This document shows, one piece after another, positions 1 through 7,913 of a stretch of DNA of 45,687 nt; the stretch's first letter is position 1; every line of letters begins with the position of its first letter. Below the pieces are notes generated by a model. The model saw only the letters and a program-made list of their open reading frames with translations, was not told the DNA's origin and did not search any database. The translations under genes were made by a program, and so were the position numbers. The stretch is from Planctomycetota bacterium (GTDB taxonomy: Bacteria; Planctomycetota; JAJSAM01; JAJVHW01), in assembly GCA_021414065.1 (NCBI GenBank), contig JAIOPE010000119.1:1-45687 (forward strand), in the 5' to 3' direction.

Positions 1-64
1 TGAACGCGATCAGCGTCTTCGGCATGGTGTCATCGCGCATGAGAGGGATCTGGTCAGCCAACAT
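1..64 (-). CDS. 5' end of an unidentified minus-strand gene
   Basis: Only the first 21 codons lie in the window; the gene runs off the left edge. It begins with ATG at 64 and reads MLADQIPLMRDDTMPKTLIAF. A strong Shine-Dalgarno GGAGGT sits four bases before this ATG (minus strand), which is the main reason to believe the start. The fragment is too short to assign a family. It diverges from the AlbA_2-type gene at 309, leaving a 244-bp gap between the two starts. Confidence 0.55.
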   Translation of the reverse strand, partial: MLADQIPLMRDDTMPKTLIAF

Positions 65-261
65 CTAGACCTCCGTGTTAGGTCTATGTTAGCTTGACCC
101 TCCGACAGGCACCTGAGCGACGTGGAGAGGCCTCATCCGGGCTAGAGCGACGGTTGATGGGTCCGGGTCTGCCTGAGCAGAGGACCACAGGGGCGTCGCG
201 GGCCCCTGCCCCCCGACCGCGCCGCGGACCGGGCGGATCGTTGACCGTGGCCGCCTTCCCG

Positions 262-308
262 ACTGCGAAGTCATCGTCGGCAGGGGACTTCGTAGTACAC
301 TTCGCAGC
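262..308. promoter_or_regulatory. Inverted-repeat operator candidate at the AlbA_2 gene start
   Basis: ACTGCGAAGT (262-271) and ACTTCGCAG (299-307) form an inverted repeat that ends directly before the ATG at 309. A further ACTTCG half-site lies at 287-292. A TAGTAC at 293-298 could serve as a -10, and there is no Shine-Dalgarno, so the message may be nearly leaderless. The same words recur inside the gene at 766-801. Binding by the gene's own C-terminal winged helix is inference. Confidence 0.35.
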
Positions 309-1682
309 ATGGACATCGCCGATCTCGTCCGTCGCCGCGAGGGCAAGACGCTCGAGTTCAAGCGCGACCTCACGTCGCCGCGGGGGGCGCTGCGCACGAT
401 CGTCGCCTTCGCCAACTCGGCCGGCGGCCGCCTCGTGATCGGCGTCGAGGACCGCACGCACGACGTGGTCGGCGTGGATCGTCCCCTCGATCTCGAGGAG
501 CGCCTCGCGAACCTGGTGGCCGATTCCATTTCGCCGAACGTGCTGCCGGAGATCGAAGTGGTCCCGTGGCGCCGGACACACGTCCTCGTGGTCGAGGTGC
601 ACCCGAGCGCGCTGCGTCCGCACCATCTCGTCGCCGACGGTCCCGAGCGCGGCACGTACGTGCGGCTCGGCTCGACCAACCGAGCCGCCGACGCCGCGCT
701 GATCGCGGAGCTCGGACGACGGCGGGCCCGATCCAGCTTCGACGAGGAGCCGGTCCCCGAGCTCGACTGCGAAGCCCTGGACTTCGCAGCCGCTTCGCAG
801 TGCTTCGCGGAGGTCCGGACGCTGCGCAGGAAGGACCTCTTCACGCTGGGGATGGTCTCAGAGTTCGACGGCCGGCAGGTTCCGACCGTCGGGGGGATCG
901 TGCTCTTCGGCAGCGACCGCCTTGCGCGCTTTCCCGACGCGTGGATACAGGCCGGGCGCTTCGCCGGAACGGACAGGACCGAAATCGCGGACCGAGCCGA
1001 ATTCCGCGAGTACCCGGCCGTGGCGATCGACCGTGCGATCGGTTTCGTCGAGCGCAACACGCGGACCGGGGCCGAGATCGGACGGCTCAGGCGTCGCGAT
1101 GTTCACGCGGTCCCTCCGGCGGCGCTGCGCGAGGCGCTGGTGAACGCCGTGGTGCACGCCGACTACGCGCAGCGCGGCGCGCCGATCCGCGTGGCTGTAT
1201 TCGACGACCGCGTCGAGGTCGAGAACCCGGGCATCCTGCTGCCCGGTCTCACAATCGAGGAGATCCACGACGGCGTCTCGCGCCTCAGGAACCGGGTCAT
1301 CGGCCGCGTACTCAAGGAGATCGGTCTGGTGGAGCAGTGGGGAAGCGGGGTGCGGCGCATGGTCGCCGCATGCACGGGCGCCGGTCTCCCCGCGCCGGAG
1401 TTCGCGGAGATCGGCATGCGTTTCCGCGTGACGCTGCGCACGACGCGGGTGACGGTCCCAGTCTCCGACGACGTCGAGCGCGCGATCCTCGAGTCCGTGA
1501 CATCGGCCCGCGGAGGTTCCACGGCGGAGATCGCGGCCCGGATCGGCCTCACCCTTCGGGCGACGCAGAACCGCCTCGCGCGACTGGCCGGACGGGGGCT
1601 CGTCATCGCCGTGGGAACGGGACCGCGCGACCCGCGACGCCGGTGGCACTCGACCGCAGCAGGCGGCGCCGCGCGGGACTGA
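309..1682 (+). CDS. AlbA_2 (Schlafen-type) ATP-binding regulator with C-terminal HTH
   Basis: This 457-residue protein has the order typical of the RecG-like/AlbA_2 'putative transcriptional regulator' family. An N-terminal AlbA_2 domain lies around residues 5-125, with the hallmark E-F-K-R and F-A-N-S-A-G-G-R patches near residues 17-45 (ETLEFKRD-like, then IVAFANSAGGRLVIGV). A GHKL-like ATP-binding half follows around 265-375, with ALREALVNAVVHADY and WGSGVRRM motifs. A winged helix-turn-helix lies around 395-445 (TAEIAARIGLTLRATQNRLARL). Family members are thought to be nucleotide-sensing transcription regulators or phage/toxin-linked proteins; the actual ligand is unknown. ATG at 309 is chosen because AlbA_2 begins at once. 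It stands alone, next to repeat-rich DNA and a gene scar, so it may have been acquired horizontally. Confidence 0.85.
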   Translation: MDIADLVRRREGKTLEFKRDLTSPRGALRTIVAFANSAGGRLVIGVEDRTHDVVGVDRPLDLEERLANLVADSISPNVLPEIEVVPWRRTHVLVVEVHPSALRPHHLVADGPERGTYVRLGSTNRAADAALIAELGRRRARSSFDEEPVPELDCEALDFAAASQCFAEVRTLRRKDLFTLGMVSEFDGRQVPTVGGIVLFGSDRLARFPDAWIQAGRFAGTDRTEIADRAEFREYPAVAIDRAIGFVERNTRTGAEIGRLRRRDVHAVPPAALREALVNAVVHADYAQRGAPIRVAVFDDRVEVENPGILLPGLTIEEIHDGVSRLRNRVIGRVLKEIGLVEQWGSGVRRMVAACTGAGLPAPEFAEIGMRFRVTLRTTRVTVPVSDDVERAILESVTSARGGSTAEIAARIGLTLRATQNRLARLAGRGLVIAVGTGPRDPRRRWHSTAAGGAARD

Positions 1683-1830
1683 ACTGCGGGACGGCCGGTC
1701 GATCCTCGGCGTTCGCTCGTCTCGCCGCGACGGGACTCGAACGTCGGGCAATTGCCGCGCAGTTGGCGACCTCCCGCCTCTCCTGCAACGCCTGCGACGT
1801 GGGAGTTGCGCGCCCGAGCCTGCTCCGACC

Positions 1831-1877
1831 CGCTTCCGGAGCAAGAGGCCGAAGGTTCAGATCCTCTCGCCCCGACC
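1831..1877 (+). pseudogene. 3'-half tRNA fragment, tRNA-Pro-like
   Basis: The segment carries an anticodon-loop-like TTCCGGA, a GCAAG stem strand, a T-loop TTCAGAT (1856-1862), and an acceptor strand CGCCCCG with discriminator A and CC (1868-1877). CGCCCCG-A-CC is the 3' end expected of a bacterial tRNA-Pro. The matching 5' acceptor strand CGGGGCG is absent upstream, and the T-stem has an A-C mismatch, so this is not a working tRNA. 3' tRNA fragments are typical of integrase attachment scars. Assignment to Pro rests on memory of the family consensus. Confidence 0.4.
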
Positions 1878-1933
1878 GACCCCCTGAGCCTCGCAACGGA
1901 GGAAGTGGATTGTGAAGAGCGTCCCCGTCGGCA

Positions 1934-2110
1934 ATGCCCCTCCCAGCGAACACGAGCCCGATGATGACGGGCCAGGGGCCCTTCGGTCCGATCGAGATGG
2001 GGAGCATGTTCACGGTGATGAAGGTGGGCGACGACCTCGCGTCGTACGACACGGACCCCGGCTGGTTCCGGCACCCGGAGGGCACAGTGTCACGCCTGCT
2101 CCCCGAGTGA
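1934..2110 (+). pseudogene. C-terminal remnant of a multicopper oxidase
   Basis: A 58-codon frame starts with ATG at 1934. It contains NTSPMMTGQGPFGPIEMGSM and, further on, DPGWFRHPEGTV before the stop. This matches the usual C-terminal tail of cupredoxin-type multicopper oxidases (a P-N-T-x-x-M-M-T-G-x-G-P-F-G-P-I-E-M-G-G-M-F-T pattern followed by D-P-G-W-Y). The rest of the enzyme, including the copper ligands, is missing: an in-frame TGA lies just upstream of 1934. It is most simply a decayed gene end left after a deletion or an insertion. Translation as a small protein is possible but unsupported, as no good ribosome site is seen. Confidence 0.6.
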
Positions 2111-2150
2111 CCTGGCGCCTGCCGTCGCGGGTGCGGCGGGCGCCAGGGCG

Positions 2151-2232
2151 TGCCGACGCCTTCGCCGTGCGGTCGTCGCCGTTCGCAAGACGAAGGCGTG
2201 TCGGTAGCCACCCCCGGCCCGCCGGGGGCGGG
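2151..2232. repeat. Double-hairpin interspersed repeat, copy 1
   Basis: About 82 bp that align nearly end to end with 5443-5524. The first arm pairs CCGACGCCTT with AAGGCGTGTCGG; the second is a tight hairpin CCCCCGG-CCCG-CCGGGGG. The loop word GTGCGGTCGTCGC is identical in both copies. It lies between the oxidase remnant and the exported hypothetical at 2407. Confidence 0.65.
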
Positions 2233-2406
2233 GCGCTGGAGCCGTGTTCATCCGCAGCATCGGTACCATCGCGCAGCCGACGCGGTCCGGTCCGGAGCAT
2301 CCGCGACGGCCGCAGCGACGACAGAGTCCGCCCTTCCGGGCCCTGCCAGGCGTGCGAGGATTGCCGCTTCCTCGTGTCCACCACGTAGAGTGCGCAGGCC
2401 AGCACC

Positions 2407-3561
2407 ATGCCGTCACTCATGCCCTGCAGGGGAGCGCGTCCTCCGTGCCAAGCCGTCGCCTCATGGGTCGGCGTGCGCTTGAGCCTCGTCGCCTTCGCGC
2501 TCTCAATCGTCGGCGCAGCGTGGACGTCCGAGGTTCTCGCGTCGGATCCGCCGCCGGTAGCGGTCCCGCCGAAGGAGGTCGTGCGCAAGGTCTCGGGCCC
2601 CGCGGCAACGATGGCAGCGTCCCCCGACGGCGAGTGGCTGGCCGTCGCCGGAATCGCTAGCGAGGTCGTCCTGTTCTCCACCAAGACCGACCGGCGCAGC
2701 GTGGTCGCCCAAGGGGATGCGAAGGGACTCATCTGGCGGAACCTCGTCTTCACCGGCGACAGCGCGTTCTTCGCCATCGAACCGTATCCCGCCGACTCGG
2801 GTGCCTGCGTCGTGGACGTGATCGACGTCACGCGAGCGCAGAAGACGTTCTCGATCGACTGCTCCTCAGCGCCGCAGGACCGCGCGCGACAGCTGTCGGA
2901 GGTCGCGCCAGGCCCTCGGGGGTCACAGCTCCTCGTGCGCCGTTTCCGCGTGACGGAGTCGTGGGACGCTCGGAAGGCGGAGCGCACGTCGAGCGAGACG
3001 TACGCCGGCGATGCGTATCATGTTCACCGCTCCGGCAATCCTGAGACGGTTCTCGAAGACCGCGGCAGGGAGATCGTGCTCGTCGGTGCCGCGACTTCCC
3101 GCGACCGTTGGCGGATCGACGCCACGACCGAAGTCGCGGCGCCGAAAGGGCACAAGCTGGAGGATGCGGTCCACGACCGCCACGCGAGCATCGCGGGAGT
3201 CACGACAGACGGCCGACTCCTCGTCTTGCTGTGGCATTGGCAGCGCGGCCCGAAAGGGCACGACTCGCTGGGCGAGGTCCGTCAGGTCGCCGTCTACTCG
3301 ATGTGGGACGGCAAAGTCGCCTGGACGCGCGAGAGCTCCGCCGGGGGCGTCCGCGCAATCGCGGCAGGCGACGGTTTCGTTGCGATCGCTGCGGGCGACA
3401 CCGTCGAGTTCCTCGAAGCCGCCACTGGCAAAGCCCGCGGCACCGTGGCCGTTGCATCCGGAACAGGGATGATCGTTCCCGCGCACGACGGGCGCGCGAT
3501 CTGGGTCAACACGCTGGACGGCCAGATCCTGAAAGTTGCGCCGCCTTCCGCACGGAAGTAG
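2407..3561 (+). CDS. Exported beta-propeller-like hypothetical protein
   Basis: 384 residues with a hydrophobic segment RLSLVAFALSIVGAAW and a likely signal-peptidase site after SEVLA, so the mature protein should be outside the inner membrane. The rest shows repeated short beta-strand units of the WD40/quinoprotein style (MAASPDGEWLAVAG, then GDGFVAIAAGDTVEFLEAATGKA, then HDGRAIWVNTLDGQI), consistent with a propeller but not enough to name a family. No catalytic residues are recognised. ATG at 2407 is used. An in-frame GTG at 2473 would start right at the signal peptide and is an equally plausible start; neither has a clear ribosome site. Confidence 0.7.
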   Translation: MPSLMPCRGARPPCQAVASWVGVRLSLVAFALSIVGAAWTSEVLASDPPPVAVPPKEVVRKVSGPAATMAASPDGEWLAVAGIASEVVLFSTKTDRRSVVAQGDAKGLIWRNLVFTGDSAFFAIEPYPADSGACVVDVIDVTRAQKTFSIDCSSAPQDRARQLSEVAPGPRGSQLLVRRFRVTESWDARKAERTSSETYAGDAYHVHRSGNPETVLEDRGREIVLVGAATSRDRWRIDATTEVAAPKGHKLEDAVHDRHASIAGVTTDGRLLVLLWHWQRGPKGHDSLGEVRQVAVYSMWDGKVAWTRESSAGGVRAIAAGDGFVAIAAGDTVEFLEAATGKARGTVAVASGTGMIVPAHDGRAIWVNTLDGQILKVAPPSARK

Positions 3562-3923
3562 CGCGACGCCGACGCGGCGGGAGCGAACCGAACGGCGTGT
3601 GCGAGTCCAACTGCGTCTCGCTGCGCTCCGCGGCGTCAACGGACCCGCGACGTCTGCCGCCCGTCGGCGCGGTCGCGCGCTCCTTGCCGCACGCGGCTGC
3701 GACACGGACGACGTGCCATTCCGGTACGCTGGGTCGCCGTAGGATGCAGGCACAGACCTCGGCGCCACGCGGAGGTGAAACTGAGAAAGTTTGCGCCGTC
3801 CCCGGGGCAATGGAGGTTTCGAGGTCGCGTGCCCGTTGTCTCAGCGGACGCTACACTCTCACCGGTCATGCGTTGGTTCCGGCAGCGTCTCGGGACGAGA
3901 TCGCGCCGGGCCGAAAGGCCGAA
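3562..3923. other. 362-bp intergenic gap
   Basis: No gene, repeat or RNA is recognised. A TACACT at about 3852-3857 could be a -10 for the gene at 3924, but no matching -35 is evident at normal spacing. The long open frame that crosses the gap is in frame with the next gene but has no coding character upstream of 3924. Confidence 0.4.
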
Positions 3924-5210
3924 ATGCGCGGAAGCAAGGTCGTGTTGGTCGCGATGTCAGTGCTCGGTTCTGTGGCGTGCATCGTCGTGTGGCATCTGAA
4001 CTCGGGGCCACCCAGCCTGTCGCCGGCAGCCGGACTCAATGGCGAGACTCTCCGACCCGAACTCATCAAGGACGATCGAGATTCCACGGTCCGCTCCAAC
4101 GAGGTGCAGCCAGCCGTCGCCGCCGATCCGGATCGCGCGCATCCTGGGGGCCGACCGAAGTCGCCGCGGCCGCGGGCGCGCGTGCTTGACGCCGATGGTG
4201 TCGGCACCGCGCGCCGAGACGCAGGCCGGGCAGCGAGCTCGCAGGGATCACCTTCCCCGACCGAGTTGTCACCCGCAGACGCCGAACTGCTGGGCCCGCC
4301 GCCGGAGCCGATCCCGCCGAACTACAGGGGGACGGCCCTCATGTGGCGACTCAAGTCTCCCGTCGCGACGGAGAGGCTCAGCACCTTGATCCGGTCCATC
4401 CGGGACCACGCACCTCGGGACCGCGAGTCCATCCTTCTACACGCGGAACAGCACCCGCACCCGTCGCTCGCGCGCGCACTCCTCGATGTGGAGGCTGAGA
4501 TCGACACCGCGCCGGGTCCGCTCACTGACTACGCCGCTGCGACGCGCGAGACGTTCCTCGTGATCCAGCCGCGCGCGCCGTTCGTCCCCGGGCGCGGGGA
4601 GGCGACTCTGCCAGTCGAGCCGGCGGCGCGCGAACTCGCGCTCGCCACGGTCAGGGCGCAGGTGCGAAAGGTGACGGACTTCGGGGACATCCTCTCGCCG
4701 ACCGCGTGGTACGGGGTCGTCCACGCCCTCGAAGCACTCACCAGGCGCAGCCCCGCGATCCGTGATGACCCGGAGTTCGTGGCCGCGCTCGCTCCGATCC
4801 AAGCGGTCATGAACCGCGAGCTCCGCACGTGCGGGGACCCGGTTGCCGGCTACGGCGGCGGGCACGGGATGTTCAGTCTCGCGGCGTCATTCGGCGATGC
4901 GGAGACGGCGCGCGTCTGTCTCGACCTCCTCGTGCATTGGGACGTCGCCGCGCGGAAGCTCGACGCTGGCGACCGCGGGGATCTCTCGGGTCTCAGTCTC
5001 ATATCGATGACCGTCATCGCTCACGGCGACGAAGCATCGCGCGCCACCCTTGTCCAGTGGATCGCGGTCCGGGCGTCGCCGGATCCCGCGGAGCGCTACA
5101 AGCTTGACGTGATCGCCAGCGGTCTCGCGCGCGAGAAGCGGCTCACCGATCCTCTCCGCGAGCAGATGAAGCTCCTTGCCGACGCGGCGTCGGGCCGTGG
5201 GCCGCGCTGA
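3924..5210 (+). CDS. Membrane-anchored hypothetical protein
   Basis: 428 residues. An N-terminal hydrophobic helix (about residues 5-24, VVLVAMSVLGSVACIVVWHL) acts as an uncleaved anchor or signal. A low-complexity Pro/Arg/Ser stretch runs to about residue 120. A helical C-terminal domain follows (from PPNYRGTALMWRL onward) with alpha-solenoid-like spacing. No known family or catalytic motif is recognised. ATG at 3924 (MRGSKVVLV) is chosen because it begins directly at the hydrophobic helix; the frame stays open far upstream without coding character. It follows the propeller-like protein on the same strand and may belong to the same envelope-related set. Confidence 0.7.
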   Translation: MRGSKVVLVAMSVLGSVACIVVWHLNSGPPSLSPAAGLNGETLRPELIKDDRDSTVRSNEVQPAVAADPDRAHPGGRPKSPRPRARVLDADGVGTARRDAGRAASSQGSPSPTELSPADAELLGPPPEPIPPNYRGTALMWRLKSPVATERLSTLIRSIRDHAPRDRESILLHAEQHPHPSLARALLDVEAEIDTAPGPLTDYAAATRETFLVIQPRAPFVPGRGEATLPVEPAARELALATVRAQVRKVTDFGDILSPTAWYGVVHALEALTRRSPAIRDDPEFVAALAPIQAVMNRELRTCGDPVAGYGGGHGMFSLAASFGDAETARVCLDLLVHWDVAARKLDAGDRGDLSGLSLISMTVIAHGDEASRATLVQWIAVRASPDPAERYKLDVIASGLAREKRLTDPLREQMKLLADAASGRGPR

Positions 5211-5565
5211 ATGGCCCTCGGGGACGGTCCCCAAAAACTCAAAGCTCTGGCCTCCGTCGATCGCTTCCACCGCCTTCTCGCCGTCGATCGCACGGCTGAG
5301 CGGTATGCGTGACCTCAGTCACCGCGGGCGAGCGCCGGGCGCCGCGACACTCTCGGTCCGGACGCGCGGCCTGTACGCAGACTGAGCAGACTCGACTTGG
5401 CGGTCTGCGGTCTGTTGGCGGACTGTGCCGCGCGACCGGGCATGCCGACGCCTTGGCCGTGCGGTCGTCGCTGGCCGCGAGACGAAGGCGTGTCGGCAGC
5501 TACCCCGGGCCCGACGGGGGGCGGAACCCCGCCCCTGCGACGGGCGGTGCGTGCGGAGGTGCGGC
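5211..5565. other. 355-bp gap and leader of the formate dehydrogenase operon
   Basis: The gap begins with a short palindrome GGGGACGGTCCCC (5220-5232) followed by AAAAA. It then has no recognisable feature until the double-hairpin repeat at 5443-5524, which lies about 42 bp before the operon's first ATG. The palindrome has no U-tract on the plus strand, so it is not a standard terminator for the upstream gene. Confidence 0.45.
5443..5524. repeat. Double-hairpin interspersed repeat, copy 2 (operon leader)
   Basis: Second copy of the element at 2151-2232. The first arm pairs GCCGACGCCTT with AAGGCGTGTCGGC. A second hairpin CCCCG-GGCCCGA-CGGGG differs in bases from copy 1 but keeps pairing. It would be transcribed in the leader of the formate dehydrogenase operon, so a regulatory RNA role is possible, although it may simply be a dispersed repeat. 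Confidence 0.65.
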
Positions 5566-6033
5566 ATGGAAGCGACGGAACTCCGCCCGGTGCTCGACAC
5601 GTTCGAGCGACGGCCGGACGTGCTCATCTCCCTGCTGCAGGCCGTGCAGGCCCGCCTGGGGTACCTGCCGCCTGAGGCGATCGACGCGGTCGCCCGGCAC
5701 GCGCGGGTGCCGCGCAGCCGGGTCTACGGCGTTGCGTCGTTCTACTCGCAGTTCCGCTTCAACCCGGTCGGTCGGCAACGCGTGGCCGTGTGCCGCGGGA
5801 CCGCCTGCCACGTGAGCGGCGCGCGGCTGATCCTCGAGGAGGCGGAGCGGACGCTCGGCATCCACGAGGGAGAGACGACCGCCGACCGGGAGTACTCGCT
5901 CGAGACGGTGGCCTGCATCGGGTGCTGCGGCCTGTCGCCGTGCCTCAGCGTGAACGGCGAAGTCTCCGCGAAGCTCACTCCGAAGAAGGTCCGGAAGCAG
6001 TTCCGCACCGTGAAGAAGGGCGCGCCCGAATGA
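5566..6033 (+). CDS. NuoE/HndA-type [2Fe-2S] subunit of NAD-linked formate dehydrogenase
   Basis: 155 residues of the thioredoxin-like [2Fe-2S] family (NuoE, HndA, HydC, FdsG). The N-terminal helical half contains LLQAVQARLGYLP and VYGVASFYSQFRF. The cluster ligands are visible as C-R-G-T-A-C (near residue 79) and C-I-G-C-C-G-L-S-P-C (near 118-127). In these complexes the subunit passes electrons to or from the NADH/FMN subunit. ATG at 5566 has a GGAGG-like ribosome site (GGAGGTGCGGC). It is the first of four genes with overlaps or short gaps, and the Mo subunit at 7910 makes the complex a formate dehydrogenase. Confidence 0.9.
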   Translation: MEATELRPVLDTFERRPDVLISLLQAVQARLGYLPPEAIDAVARHARVPRSRVYGVASFYSQFRFNPVGRQRVAVCRGTACHVSGARLILEEAERTLGIHEGETTADREYSLETVACIGCCGLSPCLSVNGEVSAKLTPKKVRKQFRTVKKGAPE

Positions 6034-6416
6034 CCGACACGTTCGGCGAACTCCGACGCGCGGCAACCGCGGAGTGGGACGCGCTCGTCGGGAGCGAAGT
6101 GCCCGTTGTCTCCGTGGGTGCTGCGACCTGCGGCCGCTCGGCCGGCGCGATGGACACCCTGGCGGCCCTCCGCGACGAGGTCGAACGCCGCGGCGTCGCC
6201 TGCCGCTTCGTCGAGGTCGGGTGCCTCGGGCCGTGCTACGCAGAGCCGCTCGTCACCGTGCAACGGCACGGCCAGCCGACGGTCTGCTTCGCATCGGTAG
6301 ACAAGGTGGGCGCGCGCCAGATCGCGGCGTTCATCGCGGGCGAACCGATGCCGGCGAAGTACGTGTTCGCCACCACCGGCGACGCGCGCCTCCCGGACAT
6401 CCCGGACCTGATGTAG
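6030..6416 (+). CDS. HndB-like thioredoxin-fold [2Fe-2S] protein
   Basis: 128 residues overlapping the previous stop (ATGA at 6030). It resembles the separate HndB subunit of Desulfovibrio, which corresponds to the N-terminal domain fused to NuoF in HydB-type proteins. Visible motifs are VGAATCGRSAGAMDTL and VEVGCLGPCYAEPLVTV, the single-Cys plus C-x3-C arrangement usual for this family. The likely role is an extra electron-transfer domain beside the flavin subunit that follows at once. Its length and order argue for an HndABC-type layout rather than a broken HydB gene. Confidence 0.85.
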   Translation: MTDTFGELRRAATAEWDALVGSEVPVVSVGAATCGRSAGAMDTLAALRDEVERRGVACRFVEVGCLGPCYAEPLVTVQRHGQPTVCFASVDKVGARQIAAFIAGEPMPAKYVFATTGDARLPDIPDLM

Positions 6417-6422
6417 ACCCCG

Positions 6423-7913
6423 ATGATGCGGGGCCAGGTCCGCCGCGTTCTCCGGAACTGCGGCGTCATCGACCCGTGCGACATCCGCCACGCCGTGGCG
6501 CGCGGGGGCTACGCCGGGTTGGAGCGAGCGCGCGGCATGGACCCCGCCGCACGGTTGACGGAGCTCGAGCGATCCGGCCTCCGCGGCCGCGGCGGCGCGG
6601 GATTCCCGGTGGCGCGCAAGTGGAAGACCTGCGCGGACACGCCGAGCGACACCAGATACGTGGTGTGCAACGCCGACGAGGGCGACCCGGGCGCCTTCAT
6701 GAACCGATCGCTCCTCGAAGGCGACCCGCACTCCGTGCTCGAAGGGATGGCCATCGCGGGCCTCACCGTGGGCGCCGCCGAGGGGATCATCTACTGCCGC
6801 GCCGAGTACCCGCTGGCCCTCGCGCGGCTCCGCCTGGCGATCGGCAAGGCCGAAGAGGCTGGACTCCTCGGCCCCGACGCGCTCGGGCCCGGCCGCCCGT
6901 TCCACATCCGCGTGAAGGAAGGCGCGGGAGCGTTCGTGTGCGGCGAGGAAACCGCGCTCCTCGCGTCGATCGAAGGGCGACGCGGCACGCCGCGGCCCCG
7001 CCCGCCGTTCCCCGCCGTGAGCGGGCTCTGGGGTCGCCCGACCACGATCAACAACGTGGAGACGCTGGCGTCGGCCGCGCTGATCTTCCGCAATGACGCC
7101 GCGTGGTTCGCCGAGTACGGCACCGCGAAGAGCAAGGGCACGAAGACCTTCGCACTCGTCGGCAACGTCAAGCGCCCCGGGCTGGTGGAAGTGCCGCTCG
7201 GGACCACGCTCCGGCAGATGATCTTCGACATCGGGGGCGGCGTCGCCGGCGACCACCGCTTCAAAGCCGTGCAGACAGGCGGACCCTCGGGCGGCTGCCT
7301 GCCGGAGGGCAGCCTCGACATCCCGGTGGACTACGAGTCGCTGCAGGCCGCCGGAACGATCATGGGGTCGGGCGGCGTCGTCGTGATGGACGAGCGCACG
7401 TGCATGGTTGACTTCGCGCGCTACTTCCTCGACTTCGCGGTGGACGAGTCGTGCGGGAAGTGCGGGCCGTGCCGCCTCGGCACGCACCAGCTCCTTCGCA
7501 TCCTCGAGGACATCACGCAGGGGCGCGGCACCGAGGCCGACATCGAGTTGCTCGAGGAGCTCGGACGCACCGTCGCGCGCGGGTCGCTCTGCGGACTCGG
7601 CACGAGCGCGCCGAACCCGGTGCTCTCGACGCTTCGCTACTTCCGCGACGAGTACGTGGCCCACGTGCGGTCGCGGCGGTGCCCGGCGCACGCCTGCCGC
7701 GACTACATCTCGTACGAAATCGACGAGAGCGAGTGCACGGGGTGCACCGTCTGCTCCGGGCTCTGCCCGGTTCAGGGGATCTCCGGCGTGCGGAAGGGCG
7801 CGCACAGCATCGACTCGGCGGTGTGCATCCGCTGTGGCGTGTGCAGCAACTCGTGCAACTTCGGCGCGGTGCACACCGTGGACCGGGCGCAACCCCAGGA
7901 CGCGACCACGTGA
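6423..7913 (+). CDS. NuoF/HndC-type NADH-binding flavoprotein with C-terminal 2x[4Fe-4S] ferredoxin domain
   Basis: 496 residues. The FMN/NAD(H) core shows [16 protein letters not shown] near residue 55, [14 protein letters not shown] near 82 and [12 protein letters not shown] near 175. The N3-type [4Fe-4S] motif [13 protein letters not shown] is near 345, with its fourth Cys in [12 protein letters not shown]. The last 70 residues add a bacterial ferredoxin module: [16 protein letters not shown] and [16 protein letters not shown]. This is the build of HndC/HydB proteins from NAD-linked and electron-bifurcating complexes, not of plain respiratory NuoF. It would exchange electrons between NAD(H) and the formate dehydrogenase chain in the cytoplasm. 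It lies 6 bp after the HndB-like gene. Confidence 0.92.
   Translation: MMRGQVRRVLRNCGVIDPCDIRHAVARGGYAGLERARGMDPAARLTELERSGLRGRGGAGFPVARKWKTCADTPSDTRYVVCNADEGDPGAFMNRSLLEGDPHSVLEGMAIAGLTVGAAEGIIYCRAEYPLALARLRLAIGKAEEAGLLGPDALGPGRPFHIRVKEGAGAFVCGEETALLASIEGRRGTPRPRPPFPAVSGLWGRPTTINNVETLASAALIFRNDAAWFAEYGTAKSKGTKTFALVGNVKRPGLVEVPLGTTLRQMIFDIGGGVAGDHRFKAVQTGGPSGGCLPEGSLDIPVDYESLQAAGTIMGSGGVVVMDERTCMVDFARYFLDFAVDESCGKCGPCRLGTHQLLRILEDITQGRGTEADIELLEELGRTVARGSLCGLGTSAPNPVLSTLRYFRDEYVAHVRSRRCPAHACRDYISYEIDESECTGCTVCSGLCPVQGISGVRKGAHSIDSAVCIRCGVCSNSCNFGAVHTVDRAQPQDATT

Larger units (their letters stand above)
1683..2406. other. Gene-poor 724-bp gap with island-scar features
   Basis: No intact gene is visible. 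It holds, in order, a 3' tRNA-like fragment (1831-1877), the C-terminal remnant of a multicopper oxidase (1934-2110) and one copy of a double-hairpin repeat (2151-2232). Open frames across this stretch have no family resemblance and look like GC-driven chance frames. Confidence 0.6.

Noticed and set aside
1785..1880. Complete tRNA gene
   Set aside because: Only the 3' part is tRNA-like; the 5' acceptor strand, D-arm and the 5' anticodon stem are missing.
2244..2660. Small open frame overlapping the exported hypothetical
   Set aside because: Different frame from the signal-peptide protein, no ribosome site, and Arg-rich composition typical of chance frames.
5220..5237. Intrinsic terminator for the gene ending at 5210
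   Set aside because: The palindrome is followed by A residues, not T, on the coding strand, and its loop is only three bases.
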